DNA from: Phytophthora quininea
Lineage: Eukaryota > Oomycota > Peronosporomycetes > Peronosporales > Peronosporaceae
Length of the DNA: 64,000 bases
Reading direction: 5' to 3'
Assembly (NCBI GenBank): GCA_011947345.1
Contig: JAAVTG010000561.1
Location: 248,001 to 312,000 of the forward strand
The position numbers and the translations under genes were made by a program. Below the pieces are notes generated by a model. It saw only the letters and a program-made list of their open reading frames with translations. It ran no database searches and was not told the DNA's origin. Shown one piece after another: positions 1 through 10,896 of this stretch; positions within the stretch are counted from its first letter, which is position 1, and each line of letters starts with the position of its first letter.

Positions 1-1702
1 ATTGCTCTTCTCCTCTTACTGCCTTCTGTGGCGGCAATGGACGAATCATCTTTGGCGTTAAACGCAAAGCGCTTGTCGAGATTCCACGGCACCATAAAGT
101 CCTGACGACCCTCTTCAAACCGCCGACGCGAGCCCTTCATCTGCTCATGGGCCCACGCGTAAATGATTCCTCGTCCGCCGACACGCAAGACACGCAGCAG
201 CTCCTTCACAGCTGCCAAACGGTGCACCAATGTGCTGAGGTGGTGCAAGACTGCAATCGATAAGGCAACATCACACGAGTTTGAGCGCAGCGGAACTGCC
301 AGGGCGTCACACACCATCGCTTCAAGGCCGCGCTCGCGACAAATGCCCACGAGTCGGCTGCTGCGATCACCACCCACGACGAAGCTCTGGGTTTCATCGA
401 CACACTTCATATACTTCCCGTTCCCACAGCCGAGGTCAGCGATCACTGACCCGCTCGGTTGCGATGTCACAAACTCGGCGACTTTGGGCCACGGACTGTG
501 CCGAGTGCTGCTGAAATGGGCTGCAACCGTCTCGTAGAACTCGTGGACGTATTGCTTCTCCATCTGCGTGGGGGCAAGACTTTCACCACCTTCCTCACCA
601 TTAACTTGATTACTGTTGGAGGAGCCACCCTCTTGCTCCTGTTCGTTGCGACCGAGTGTGTCACAATACGCTGGGAACGGACACTCGCATGGTCCTGATC
701 GGATCTTGCGGAACGTAATGCTGAGTCTGCGCTGGCGGTTCACCTGCTTCCCGTCGATCACATCGAACATACGAGGACAAATGGCATGCTCCCACTTGTA
801 GCGACTTTCCCCACTCATGACAGCCAATGACCGAGCTGGCAACAACACACCTTCATGACGCACTCCGTCTGGATGACGGAAGTCCATGACCACTTCACTG
901 CAAATACTGAGCGACGCGATCGTCGTCGTGAACGCCGAGTGGGTATCCAAATGGTACGCGATTCCTTGTCCCGGCAGGTACTCGTTGATCGTGATTTGGT
1001 CCGGCGTATCTCCATCCATAATACCGCACATTTTGATCTGCTCCACAATGGGCTTCAACACTTCCGGGATGGGGTCTTTCATCGGTTGATCAGGGTCGCA
1101 TCGTCTCGTGTCGTAGTTGAACTCGTAGCCAAAGTGTTGCACTTGTCTTGCTCGAATGGTGTTGGCCCAGGCCGCACCATCATCTCGATCAAAAAAGCAA
1201 GACACGCTTCTTCCTGCTCTTTGGTGATGAACTCGGCTTCAAAGCGAAGCCCCGGGACTCTCGATCCTGGAGGGTCCGCATTCCTGAGCACATTGTGCAC
1301 CCGGAGCAGTCGGTCTCGAGCTTCCTGCTCCTTGCGAGGCCATGCAAACTCTGCATAGAGAGGTCTCCTGCCAATGAGCTCACAGGGCTTCTCATGCAGC
1401 AGATCTCGCAGCTTGACTGCAATAAAAGTGTCTGCCAGCTCCAGCAGCACCACTCTCCTTGATCCGGAGCCGTAGAGCACGCGTTTAACGACTGTGGCAG
1501 CTTCGAAGGTGTCGTTACTGTTCGGGTCTTCACTCTGCAGCAGATTTAGCAGGAACGGCACCAGTTTGGGCTCCACGATAGCCTTCTCCTTGATGCGGCG
1601 ACTCATCGTGAGCTTAAGGAAGTTGCTGGGCTGCTCATCGGCCACGAAGTCCGTCAGCGCGAGCTCGGGCGGAGCCGCAGCACCGTCGACCATGAGCTCC
1701 AT
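1..1702 (-). CDS. ALKBH8: ALKBH8-type tRNA wobble-uridine oxygenase/methyltransferase, partial at the left edge, one frameshift
   Basis: Bifunctional tRNA-modifying enzyme. In the known family the methyltransferase half makes mcm5U from cm5U at the wobble position and the AlkB half hydroxylates it. In order: a divergent RRM-like stretch (about residues 55-100), an AlkB 2OG-Fe(II) dioxygenase (about 150-330) with the HxD pair in YHLDTH, the distal His in YKWEHA and the closing RRLSITFR arginines, then a Trm9-like SAM methyltransferase with ADLGCGNG (about 420) and SIAVLHHL. The frame breaks once, at an A6 run (1191-1196 on the plus strand). One extra A restores FFDRDDGA followed by the conserved QHFGYEF. 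The reading frame is open to base 1, so the C-terminus lies outside the window. The start at 1702 lies 160 bp from DCAF11; an in-frame ATG at 1876 would overlap that gene and is less likely. Confidence 0.9.
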
Positions 1703-1738
1703 CAATTGTGAATCGATTCTATGCGACTCAAGTTCGAC

Positions 1739-1754
1739 ATGGCTACATTTTATA
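1739..1754. repeat. 16-nt motif ATGGCTACATTTTATA, copy 1 (copy 2 at 4996-5011)
   Basis: The same 16 bases occur here and at 4996-5011. Both copies are intergenic and sit about 40-60 bp upstream of a start codon: 37-52 bp before the ALKBH8 ATG (reverse orientation relative to that gene) and 48-63 bp before the BUD13 ATG (same orientation). A shared 16-mer in 64 kb is close to chance expectation when both strands are counted, so regulatory meaning rests only on the matching placement. Confidence 0.3.
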
Positions 1755-1862
1755 TTGCTGCACATGAAGCACTCGACGACTCGCCTGCGGCCCAAATCTA
1801 CACGTATGAAGGAGACTACAATGCATGCGTCTTGCTCAGCATTGGAGCTGGGTCGTGTTGGT

Positions 1863-3440
1863 TCAATCGGAATCATCAGAGTCCGAGGGTTCGGATATCT
1901 GCCGACGTCGAGAGCGCCTGGGGAGTTTGGTGGTCGATGGATCCTCCTCGTCCTGCCGCTGCCAGACGCACAGCTTGCCGTAGAAGTCCGGAGACACGAT
2001 GGTGGGCTCGAACGGGTGCCAGCGCACGTCCCGCGTGATCCCGTTGTGCTTCATGGCGAAGATCTCCACCAGGTCGCCTGAGATGCTGTCGTACACGTAC
2101 ACTCGGCCGTCGGCTGAGCCTGTGTAAATGTACTTTTGCGCAGTCGAGTGCAGCGGCGAGAAGTAGCACCGGATGAGCGTCTCGATGACCATGTGGCCGC
2201 GGTACGTCATGACGGACTTGTCGTCGGGGTGTTCGATCGGAACCTGGTTGCGTCCTGGGTAGGCCTGGTACCGATAGTCCCATGAATATGGTTTGCGGAA
2301 GGTCTCCACGTCGTCGTAGTCGTCCGAGGAGAAGCATTTCCGGATATCCCAGAGTTTGGTTGTTTGGTCCTTGGAATTGGAAATGAAATAGTACCCATCG
2401 TCTCGCGACGAGATGTGCGAGATGCCGTCGGTGTGGCCGGGGAACACGCCCTGCGGCTTCGGGTTCGCCTCGGACAGCACTCGACGGTCCCATAGCTTGA
2501 TCACCGAGTCATCGGATCCGCTAACGAACACGTTTGAGTGCAGAGGACCATCTACAAAGGCGATTGCGTTCACGTCGTCGTGGTGTCCGATGACATGGCA
2601 CAGTGGCGTTTGGGTCTGCATGTCCATGAGGATGACACTGCTCTGCGACGTACCGGCCACGAACTCCGTGCCGGCAGCGTTCACGTCGATACACCACACG
2701 CCGAAGCGGCCGTGTCGGTTCATCCGCATGTAGCCGCTGTCTTCTCTGCGCCCCCTCGTCCGTGCGAGCGGGAAGACTTGCTCCTTGCCGTCCTCTTCAA
2801 ACTTGGTGCTCACCATTCGCACGTTGCTGTTGATGGTCGCGTACATGACGTTGGCGTCGTCAGGTGTGAACTTTGCGTCGGTGACTGTCCAGCTCACGTC
2901 CCTGACCGGTAAATAGGCCTCTCGGTTCCAGTCCACCGTGTCGTAGAGCAAGATCTCTCCTCTCTGTCCGGCAGTCAAGAACTTTGATCCAGTACTGTTG
3001 AAGCCGCCGCAGTAGAGCCTGTCCCTGACCGAGTCCACGACCCGACAGTGCTTGTTCTCCTGGAAAGGCATGAAGGTTTCCTGCAGCTTAATCAGCTGCG
3101 CCTTGGACGACGAGCCCACTCGCTCGCGATGGCACAAGGTCTGGAACAGGCGCTGCTTGCGCCGCACAGGGTCCTCGTTGTAGCCACGCAGCTGGTGCGC
3201 CATGCGCTGCGTCGGCATCGCCTCGCGCTGCTTCCGCTCGTGCTCGGAGCGGCGGAACGCGCAAGGCGCGTACGTTTGGCCGTCGAAGACCTTGTCCAGG
3301 TGGTCGCGCTCCTCTTGCGAGAGCACCGAGGCCTCGTCCTCGGGCTCGCGAGCATCTGACAAACCCTCATACTGAGGCAGCCACTCGTCGTCGTCTTCGT
3401 CGTCCGACGTCGTCACCACCCAGCGCAACAGGCCAGCCAT
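1863..3440 (-). CDS. DCAF11: DCAF11/WDR23-like WD40 substrate receptor of the CUL4-DDB1 ubiquitin ligase
   Basis: Single uninterrupted 525-residue reading frame. The N-terminus is acidic; from about residue 130 to 500 there are WD40 repeats. Two repeats end in WDxR boxes (LWDRR and LWDIR), the feature through which DCAF proteins bind DDB1. The block before the last repeats (YSWDYRYQAYPG, then SVMTYRGH) and the ending HPFEPTIVSPDFYGKLCVW are characteristic of DCAF11 and the plant LEC14B group. Family knowledge: it recruits substrates to CRL4; in animals it limits NRF2-type regulators. The oomycete substrate is unknown. No intron or frame break was seen. Its ATG faces the nucleoside transporter gene, whose probable ATG is only 9 bp away. 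Confidence 0.9.
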   Translation of the reverse strand: MAGLLRWVVTTSDDEDDDEWLPQYEGLSDAREPEDEASVLSQEERDHLDKVFDGQTYAPCAFRRSEHERKQREAMPTQRMAHQLRGYNEDPVRRKQRLFQTLCHRERVGSSSKAQLIKLQETFMPFQENKHCRVVDSVRDRLYCGGFNSTGSKFLTAGQRGEILLYDTVDWNREAYLPVRDVSWTVTDAKFTPDDANVMYATINSNVRMVSTKFEEDGKEQVFPLARTRGRREDSGYMRMNRHGRFGVWCIDVNAAGTEFVAGTSQSSVILMDMQTQTPLCHVIGHHDDVNAIAFVDGPLHSNVFVSGSDDSVIKLWDRRVLSEANPKPQGVFPGHTDGISHISSRDDGYYFISNSKDQTTKLWDIRKCFSSDDYDDVETFRKPYSWDYRYQAYPGRNQVPIEHPDDKSVMTYRGHMVIETLIRCYFSPLHSTAQKYIYTGSADGRVYVYDSISGDLVEIFAMKHNGITRDVRWHPFEPTIVSPDFYGKLCVWQRQDEEDPSTTKLPRRSRRRQISEPSDSDDSD

Positions 3441-3449
3441 GATCGAGCG

Positions 3450-4993
3450 ATGGCTTCTTCGGAAGTGAAGGGCAAAGGTCGGTCGAGTTGAGCTCTCTGA
3501 GCTGATTACGCTGTCAATTATCAGGTTTATTCAGATTCAGACTCAGACGACAATCACTCCGTTCCGCACCGCATCTTGGAGCCGAACATGGGGGCCGAGA
3601 TCACACTTCGCGCGTGGTGTTCGCCGTCTTCTTCTTCCTGGGCATCGGGTCCTCCCTGCCTTGGAATGTGTTCATCACGGCGCAGGCCTACTTCCAGCAC
3701 CGCCTGGCTGGCACTAGCTACGAGGACTCGTTCCTCAACTGGTTCAGTATGGCCTTCAACGCTAGCACACTCATGACGATGCTGGTACGCACAGCAGTCA
3801 TCGCTGAGCGCATGGCGGCGCTGTGCGCACCGTCTTCTTCTCGCTCATCGTCATCATGGGGATCATGTTCTTGCATTGCGCCTGGACGCGCATGCCCGAG
3901 TTCCAAGGTAACCAAACAACCGCAGCATGATCATACATGTACGTACACTGACGTGCGTACATGTTTTAAATCTGCAGGCTACCCGTTCTTCCATACGACC
4001 ATGATGACCATCGTGGCCGTAGCCTGCGTCTCGACACTCATGCAGGAAGGAATGCTGCGTATCGTAGCCACGTTCCCGCCGCAATACACGCAGGCGGTGG
4101 TGAGCGGCCAGTCCTTCTCCGGCCTGGCCGTGTCGATGTCCAACTTTGCCATCACGTGGGCGAGCGAGACCAGCGGCGCCTTCCTGCTGAGCATCAAGAC
4201 CAACCCCGACCTCTGCGCATTCCTATATTTCGTGCTAGTGTTCATTACGCTCGTGCTCAACTTGCTGGCCTTCGCGGTGCTGACGCGCATGACGCTGTTC
4301 AAACACTACCAGCAGGTGGACCACCCGAGACACCGCCACAAAGACTACTTGGACCTCGCGCCAAGCGACGCCGAGACCATCGACAGTCTGGACAGCTCGC
4401 CACGCAAGAGACTGCTCCCCAGTGAAGACGACGACGCTCCAGCCAAGGTGGACATGATGGAGATCGCCTGGAAGATCCGCTTCTACGCGGCTGCCACGTT
4501 CTTCATCTTCATCGTAACGTTAGGACTGTTCCCAGGCATCACGTCTTCGATCAAATCGACGCAGCCGGAGAAGGGAAAGTTCTTCGCTGAGCTGTTCACG
4601 CCGTTCACGCTCATCCTGTTCAATGCGTCGGACTTTGTGGCGCGTTTGTCGGCGTCCTACTGGCCCGAGATGGGCCAAAAGAAGGCGTTGCTGGCGAGTC
4701 TGGCGCGGCTGGTGTTCTTCCCGCTGCTGATGCTGTGCAACCTGAAGGACAAGAACGGCCACGTGATCACGACGGTGCTGTTCCGCAGCGACGTGCTGGC
4801 GATGCTGTTCATGGCGGCCTGTGCCTTCTCGAATGGCTTGCTGTGCACACTGACGTTCATGGAGTACCCGGATATGCTCCGCACGAACAAGGAGAAGGAA
4901 CTGGGCGGCAGCATCATCTTCTTCATCCTCTCCATCGGCCTCACTGCAGGCTCCCTCATGTCCTTCGTGCTGCACGCCATGTTGAAGCCGTGA
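3450..4993 (+). CDS. Equilibrative nucleoside transporter (ENT/SLC29 family), three exons, two frameshifts
   Basis: Multi-pass membrane transporter. The first helix has the family signature GIGSSLPWN; hydrophobic segments then alternate with a long acidic loop (about 4340-4450), the large central ENT loop. The C-terminal half is continuous to the stop at 4993. Proposed exons are 3450-3477, 3535-3907 and 3978-4993. The second intron (3908-3977, GTAACC to GCAG) is clear because it joins PEFQ to GYPFFH. The first (3478-3534, donor GTCGGT) is less certain but links MASSEVKGK to DSDSDDNH. The alternative start is ATG 3588. Two breaks of one missing base lie near 3611-3616 and 3821-3824. The role would be uptake or release of nucleosides; direction and substrate cannot be read from sequence. 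Confidence 0.85.
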
Positions 4994-5058
4994 AGATGGC
5001 TACATTTTATAAACATTTTATAAAAGCAAAAACAAAATATAATAAACACTATTGGACG

Positions 5059-6735
5059 ATGGCGTCCAAGCTCGAGTATCTGCAGCGCTACATGTCTAAT
5101 GGCGGCGGCGGTACGCTCCCCACAGACTCTTCATGCTTCTACCAACTGCGTACAGCAGTCTAACACTCTCTACCCTCATCCTAGACACCACTGACGGTAA
5201 AAAGAAGAAGAAGCTGAAAAAGAGCAAGAAATCGAAAGCGCCAACGCATGGGACGCGCGTGGTGGACACCGACGACACGTGGGAGGCGTCAGCGCCCAGT
5301 CGCGAAGCCATCGAGCACAAGTGGGAGCAGGACGGCGATGACGACGAGCGGCCGCTGGTGGTGGCCGCCGACGGCGAGGAGGACCCGCAGGACCTGCCTG
5401 TCTACGTGGACTCGGACAAATATCTAGGGAGCTGCAGCAAGTTAAGCAAAAGAAGCAGCAGCAGAATGCAGACCTCTCACCTCCTCGGAGGAGTGCTCGT
5501 AGACGACCCAGCGATGACGAGTCTCCGCCGAGAAGACGCCGTCGCGATAGTGATGACGGGTCTCCACCGAGGAGATCAAGGCAAGACGCTTCACCTCCGC
5601 GGAGACGCCGCGACTCGGCGAGACAAGAAGGCGGACGGAGTCGTGGGGATGATGCCTCTCCACCACGAATAACGGAGCGGCGGTCGACAAGATCTCCCAG
5701 AAGCCGTAGCAGAGATCGAGATAACAGGCGAGATAGTAGCAGCCCGAGAAGGAGCCACTCTCCCAAAGCTCGTCGCGATCGGGAAAGCCGCTCGTCACCT
5801 GTACGCCGTCAACGTTCATCGAGAAAGTCTTCGCGGTGGGGATCTCCTCGGCGAAAAGATAAAAGTCGAAGCCGAAGCTTCGACAGACGCCACCAGCGTT
5901 CTCATCGAGCACGGTCTCGCTCGCGATCTAACAGTCCTAGCCGAGAGAAAAACAAACCAACCGGTAACCGGGATGAGTCCCGAAGCTTAAAGCGACCGGA
6001 CTCGCCGGGAAACTTGAAGACCAAGCGCACTCCACGACAAAGTCGCGTAAGGTTCCGAAGAAAGAGCTCGGCGAGAAACCTGACAGCACGGAGGAGAAGA
6101 AAGCAGGTCTCTTTACTGCTGACGAATTTGAGCACCAGCGGAAACTGGCAGCAAAACGGAAGGACATGCTTCGGGGTGCTGACGCCACTGAAATGGGCGC
6201 TAAGGCGGAAACAGTGTATCGCGACAAGCGTGGACGCAAGTTGGATATGCTGAACGAAATGGTGCGTCAGCAGGAGGTGCTGGAAGGCAAGCGCAAGCGT
6301 GAGGCCCAAGAAGAGTACGAGTGGGGTACTGGTGCAGTGCAGAAGCGTGAGCGCAAGTCGCAGCAAGAACTGCTGCAGCAGATGAAGGCGGCGCCATTTG
6401 CAAGACACGAAGACGACGAAGAACTGGAGCGGATGCGGCGGGAGCGTGTGCGGGCGTTTGATCCGATCAACAGCAAAACGTTCCAAGAAGACCCACTAGC
6501 TGACGAAGGCGAGTCCAAGAAGAAGAAGAGCAAGAAGGACAAGAAGAAAAAGAGCTCGGCAAAACCAAAGTACGCCGGCCCGCCTGCCCCACCCAACCGA
6601 TTCGGTATCCTGCCAGGCTATCGCTGGGACGGCGTGGTCCGAGGCACGAACTGGGAGGAAAAGATCATGATGAAGCAGAACGCGAGCACTGCTGTCAGTG
6701 AAGACGCCTACAAGTACGCAGTTGCCGACATGTAG
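5059..6735 (+). CDS. BUD13: BUD13/CWC26 homologue, RES-complex splicing factor, two frameshifts
   Basis: Component of the retention and splicing (RES) complex, which binds the activated spliceosome. Exon 1 (5059-5110) encodes MASKLEYLQRYM; an intron 5111-5184 (GTACGC to CTAG) precedes the main exon 5185-6735. After a lysine-rich N-terminus comes a long Ser/Arg region with repeated SPPRR units (about 5440-5990), then the conserved C-terminal domain starting at GLFTADEF and ending in NRFGILPGYRWDGVVRGT, the diagnostic BUD13 block. Two breaks, each equal to one missing base, lie near 5424-5426 and 6017-6031, so no single frame shows the whole protein. It starts only 65 bp after the transporter stop. 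Confidence 0.88.
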
Positions 6736-6858
6736 AGGAGGTAGCAATTTGCTAAAATGAAGCACGCTAGTTGTTTCTTACGATGTGGACTGCGTAGCTG
6801 TAGCTGCTGTTGTCCTCCGATTTCCACGCATGGCGACCAGACTTTCGATGACGTCTAA

Positions 6859-8052
6859 CTAATCCGTGTAAGCCTTGTAGAGCTCAATTACACGCTCGAC
6901 GTCGCGCTTGCAGCCCAGGAAGATCGGCGATCGCTGGTGGATGTCCGTCTGTACAATTCAACAATTCATTAGCACATTCGTCAAAGTACGCGGCACGAAA
7001 TCACTACGTACGGGTTCAAGGTCGAGGATGCGCTCCTTTCCGGTGGTGGACATGCCTCCAGCCTGCTCCATGATGAACGACATGGGGTTGCACTCGTACA
7101 GAAGACGCAGCTTGCCCTCCTTGTTCTAATAGTCACCAATACAACACCATCAGCAACGCATTTTTCCTCCTCCTAACAACAGCACACTCACCTTGCTGCT
7201 GCCCGGGTACAAGTAGATGCCGCCGTACAAGATGGTACGGTGAATATCTGACACCATACTTCCGACGTAACGAGCTGCGTACGGCTTGGGTTTCGTCTTG
7301 CACTCGTCCACGAACGCCTTGGTGGCGCGGTCCCAGTGGGCGTAATTGCCTTCATTGCACGAGTAAATCTACAGACGCCACAATAATCAGTCCACAACTA
7401 CAATCTCTACCATTATAAAACCTTTTACCTGCTTGGGCTGGTCCGGGATCTTAATGTCCTTCTGCGAGAGCATGAAGGCTCCGATGGTCGGGTCCAGCGT
7501 GAAGCAGTGCACGCCCTTGCCCCACGTCATGACCATCTGCGTCGAGCTACCGTACATGCAGTAGCCCGCAGCCACGAGGTTCTTGCCCGGCTGCAAGATG
7601 TCCTTGTAGCCTCCTTCGGACGTGACGTCCCGTTGGTAGATGGCGAAGATGGTGCCCGTGGACACGTTGCAGTCAATGTTGGACGAGCCGTCCAGCGGGT
7701 CGAAGGCGATGCAGTACTTGGCGCCGGCCGTGTCGTGGTCCACGATGATGGGCTTCTCCTCCTCCTCCGAGACCATGACCTCGATCTTGGTCGAGAACTT
7801 GAGCGAGTTGACGAAGATGTCGTTGGCCAGCACATCCAATTTCTTGACCTGGTCGCCTGTCGAGTTCTCCGAGCCGTCCAGACTGTACAGGCCCGTCAAA
7901 CCGGCGCGACGCACCGAGCTGGCGATCACCTTGCAAGCCAGCTCGATGGACGTGAAGAGCACGCTGAGGTCGGCATTGCCCTGGATCTCCTTCTCGGCCA
8001 GGATGAAGCGCGAGAGCGTGATGGGGTTCGAGTGGTCCACTTCGGAAGCCAT
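6859..8052 (-). CDS. Fructose-1,6-bisphosphatase, tandem copy 1
   Basis: Gluconeogenic FBPase hydrolysing fructose-1,6-bisphosphate. Four exons: 8052-7429, 7368-7192, 7125-7012 and 6948-6859, all with GT-AG introns and no frame break. Visible signatures are the metal-binding [16 protein letters not shown], the loop [16 protein letters not shown] and near the C-terminus QAGGMSTTG. No targeting peptide is visible (starts [10 protein letters not shown]), so a cytosolic location is likely. It lies 290 bp beyond the stop of copy 2, same strand. The two products are similar throughout, but the last intron (7011-6949) is unique to copy 1, and copy 2 has introns that copy 1 lacks. Confidence 0.93.
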
Positions 8053-8342
8053 GAGGAAGGAGTGATGGTCTTGAGACTGACAAGGCGAAATCCGGAATGA
8101 CGAGTGAATGGGCGCCTGACGCTTTTAACGTTGAAGCTGGCGGATTCGATGCCCTATGGTAATGCATTGCAATGGTCGCACCATGTCACAGATTTCCATT
8201 TTGACTTGAAATCGAGTCGATATACCTATGAGAAAGCATACGGACTAGGGCTACGAAGATCGAGCAGTGACGTCGGGGCTGTCACGCACTTCAACTGAGG
8301 CAAGTACCAGTACGTCATTTGCCATTTGGCATTCCTCGCTTG

Positions 8343-9682
8343 CTAATACTCGTCGCCGTACTGCTTGTACAGCTCGACCACGCGCTGCACGTCGCGCTTG
8401 CAGCCCAAGAAGATCGGCGAGCGCTGGTGGATGTGCGTCGGCACGAGGTCGAGCACGCGCTGGGTGCCTGTGGTGGACATGCCGCCGGCCTGCTCCATGA
8501 TGAAGGACATGGGGTTGCACTCGTACAGCAGACGCAGCTTGCCGTCCTTGCTCTGTTGGCCGTTGTGATTTCGTTAGCGACGGAGCTGTTGCAAATGATA
8601 AAGGCGAAGACTGTCTTACCTTGCTGCTGCCCGGGTACAGGTAGATGCCGCCGTACAGGATCGTACGGTGGATGTCGGACACCATGCTGCCGACGTATCG
8701 CGCGTTGAAGGGCGTGGGCTTGTTCTTGCATTCGTCCACGAAGGCTTTGCTGGCGCGGTCCCAGTGGGCGTAGCGGCCTTCGTTGGTCGAGTAAATCTGC
8801 AGCAGGTCACGAAGGTTAGACGACTCTCCACTCAAAATCCAGGGTCGATGGGATCAAGTCTACCTGCTTGGGCTGGTCGGGGATGCGCATGTTCTGGTGG
8901 GACAGGATGAAGGCGCCGATGGTCGGGTCCAGAGTGAAGCAGTGCACGCCGTTGCCCCACGTGAGCACCAGCTGAGTGGAGCTGCCGTACATGCAGTAGC
9001 CGGCCGCCACCAAGTTCTTGCCAGGCTGGAGAATATCCTTGAAGCTGCGGTTGACACCGTTCGTTAGACAGGTGAGCTTGAGTGCTTCAGGTTTGAGCTA
9101 ACTTACCCTCCCTGCTGCGACGGCTCTCGGTGGTAGATGGCGAAAATGGTGCCCGTGGAGACGTTGCAGTCGATGTTGGAGGAACCATCGAGGGGGTCGA
9201 AGGCGATGCAGTACTTGGCTGAAGGTTCAAGACAGCGACACGTGAGAACAAGTATGGAGATGTGGTCAATAGCAGCAGCACTCACTTCCACTCGAGTCGT
9301 TCTCGACACGGACCGGCTCCTCTTCCTCTTCAGACACCATTACTTCGATCTTGCTGGAGTACTGCCAGCAAACAAGAATGAGGAACCACCACAGCAAACA
9401 GGATTCTTTCAAGCAAATCCATGCCTTGAGGGAGTTGATGAAGACTTCATTGGCGAGGATGTCCAGCTTCTTGACCTGGTCGCCGGTGGCGTTCGTGGAG
9501 CCGTCCAGACCGTACAGGCCCGTCAAACCAGCACGACGCACCGAGCTGGCGATGACTTTGCAGGCCAACTCGATGGACGTGAAGAGCACGCTGAGGTCGG
9601 CATTGCCCTGGATCTCCTTCTCGGCCAGGATGAAGCGCGAGAGCGTGATGGGGTTCGAGTGGTTGATCTCGGGGACAGTCAT
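8343..9682 (-). CDS. Fructose-1,6-bisphosphatase, tandem copy 2 (six exons, one GC-AG intron)
   Basis: Paralogue of the 6859-8052 gene with the same catalytic signatures ([26 protein letters not shown]). Exons: 9682-9425, 9361-9286, 9218-9107, 9044-8864, 8796-8620 and 8552-8343. The first intron (9424-9362, 63 nt) starts with GC rather than GT and ends in CAG. It is a multiple of three without a stop, but copy 1 has no matching residues, so it is read as an intron. Introns after QPKQ and after SSSK are shared with copy 1; the others are not. The start was chosen at ATG 9682 because [11 protein letters not shown] aligns with copy 1; an in-frame ATG at 9697 adds five residues. No frame break. 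Confidence 0.92.
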
Positions 9683-9697
9683 GGCGATCGAGGACAA

Positions 9698-10212
9698 GTG
9701 CGGGGAACTGCGCGAAATGCAGAATGAACCATTTCATCGAGGAAAGCTTCTCGCAGTGACAAGACTTTGTCATGGAGATCGCTTCAACCAGATGCGGTCT
9801 GCAGGGATACATGTCCCGGACCAAGAAGCGATCGCTAGTCCAGGACCGCCGGAGCGATGCTGATTGCCACGATGAGGTAAACGCAAGCTGCTACGCATTC
9901 CGTCGCCTTTGCGATTTGATCTGGCCCCGTCAACAGCATCATCGGAACAAGAAACTCTAAGCAACCTGAGACGGAAAGCTGTCGATTAGTTCAAGTGTCT
10001 GCCCCGCAATCTCTACTTGTCCCAACGACACACAGTACCAATCACACGCTCAAGAACTTACTCAAGCACAACTGGATCCAGACAGCGCAGCACACTCGGC
10101 TGCACGGCTGAAGCTGTTGCGTTATTGCTTTTTGTTTCTACGATCGACTGCGCTGTCCATCTACAGGACCGCGTCACATCTCCAGCAGTGTATGGCAATC
10201 CTATGGACCACC
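9698..10212. other. Intergenic, no gene recognised
   Basis: This holds the upstream region of FBPase copy 2 and the downstream region of EF-1beta, both on the minus strand. Only short frames without family resemblance are present. Confidence 0.5.
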
Positions 10213-10896
10213 TTACATCTTGTTCATGGACGCCACGTCCACGGACTGCACGTAGTCCTCGAACTGCTCGATGGCCTCCGTGATGTCGTCCAGCAGCACC
10301 AGGTCGTCGATGATGATGCACTGCACCAGCAGCTTCTTGATGCCGAAGGCCACGGGCACCATCTTGTGGCCCTCGCCCCACGTCAGGCCCTCGATGGGGA
10401 GCGCCTTGATCTTCTGGGCCAGCTCCTCCAGGTCCGTCTCGGCCTCCCAGGGCTTCACCTCCAGCACCACCTGCGAGCGCTCGATGGGCTTCTTCTTTTC
10501 CTTCTTGGCGGCCTTGGCAGCCTCGGCGCGCTTGGCAGCGAGGGCCTTGGCGGCCTCATCGTCCTCCTCGTCGTCGTCGTCGCCGAACAGGTCGTCGTCG
10601 TCGTCCTCCTCCTCCTCCTCCTTGGGGGCGGCCTTGGCAGCAGCCTCCTTCTTAGGAGCAGCAGCCTGCTTCTTGGCCACCAGGATGGCGCGCAGACCCA
10701 GCTTGGCCGCGATGTGCACGTACCAGCGGTAGACGTTGGCGTACTTGTTGGCGTCCGGCACGGCCGAGAACTTGCTGAAGGTGGCGGCGTCGGCGCTGCT
10801 GAACTGGTAGCCCTCAATGTAGCTGCGGTTGGTCAGGAAGCCGTTGAGCTTCTTCAGGCCAGCGTCCTGGTCCAGGTTGTCGAACGAGATGCCCAT
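10213..10896 (-). CDS. Translation elongation factor 1 beta (eEF1B nucleotide-exchange subunit)
   Basis: Exchanges GDP for GTP on EF-1A during translation elongation. Intronless, 227 residues. The N-terminal GST-like helical part starts MGISFDNL, followed by an Ala/Lys linker and a very acidic stretch with DDLFGDDDDEEDDEA (central acidic domain). The C-terminal exchange domain contains KPWEAETDLEEL, LTWGEGHKMVPVAFGIKKL and the terminal DVASMNKM. The start at 10896 was chosen because family conservation begins there; the upstream in-frame extension to 11061 is Ser-rich and looks like leader sequence. No frame break. Confidence 0.95.
   Translation of the reverse strand: MGISFDNLDQDAGLKKLNGFLTNRSYIEGYQFSSADAATFSKFSAVPDANKYANVYRWYVHIAAKLGLRAILVAKKQAAAPKKEAAAKAAPKEEEEEDDDDDLFGDDDDEEDDEAAKALAAKRAEAAKAAKKEKKKPIERSQVVLEVKPWEAETDLEELAQKIKALPIEGLTWGEGHKMVPVAFGIKKLLVQCIIIDDLVLLDDITEAIEQFEDYVQSVDVASMNKM

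Noticed and set aside
9362..9424. Reading the 63-nt open segment of FBPase copy 2 as a coding insertion
   Set aside because: It is absent from copy 1 and falls inside a conserved junction; the segment is hydrophobic and cysteine/tryptophan-rich, unlike the surrounding protein, and ends in a good acceptor.
10561..10625. Trinucleotide-like CTC/CGT tract
   Set aside because: It encodes the acidic stretch of EF-1beta and is not an independent microsatellite.
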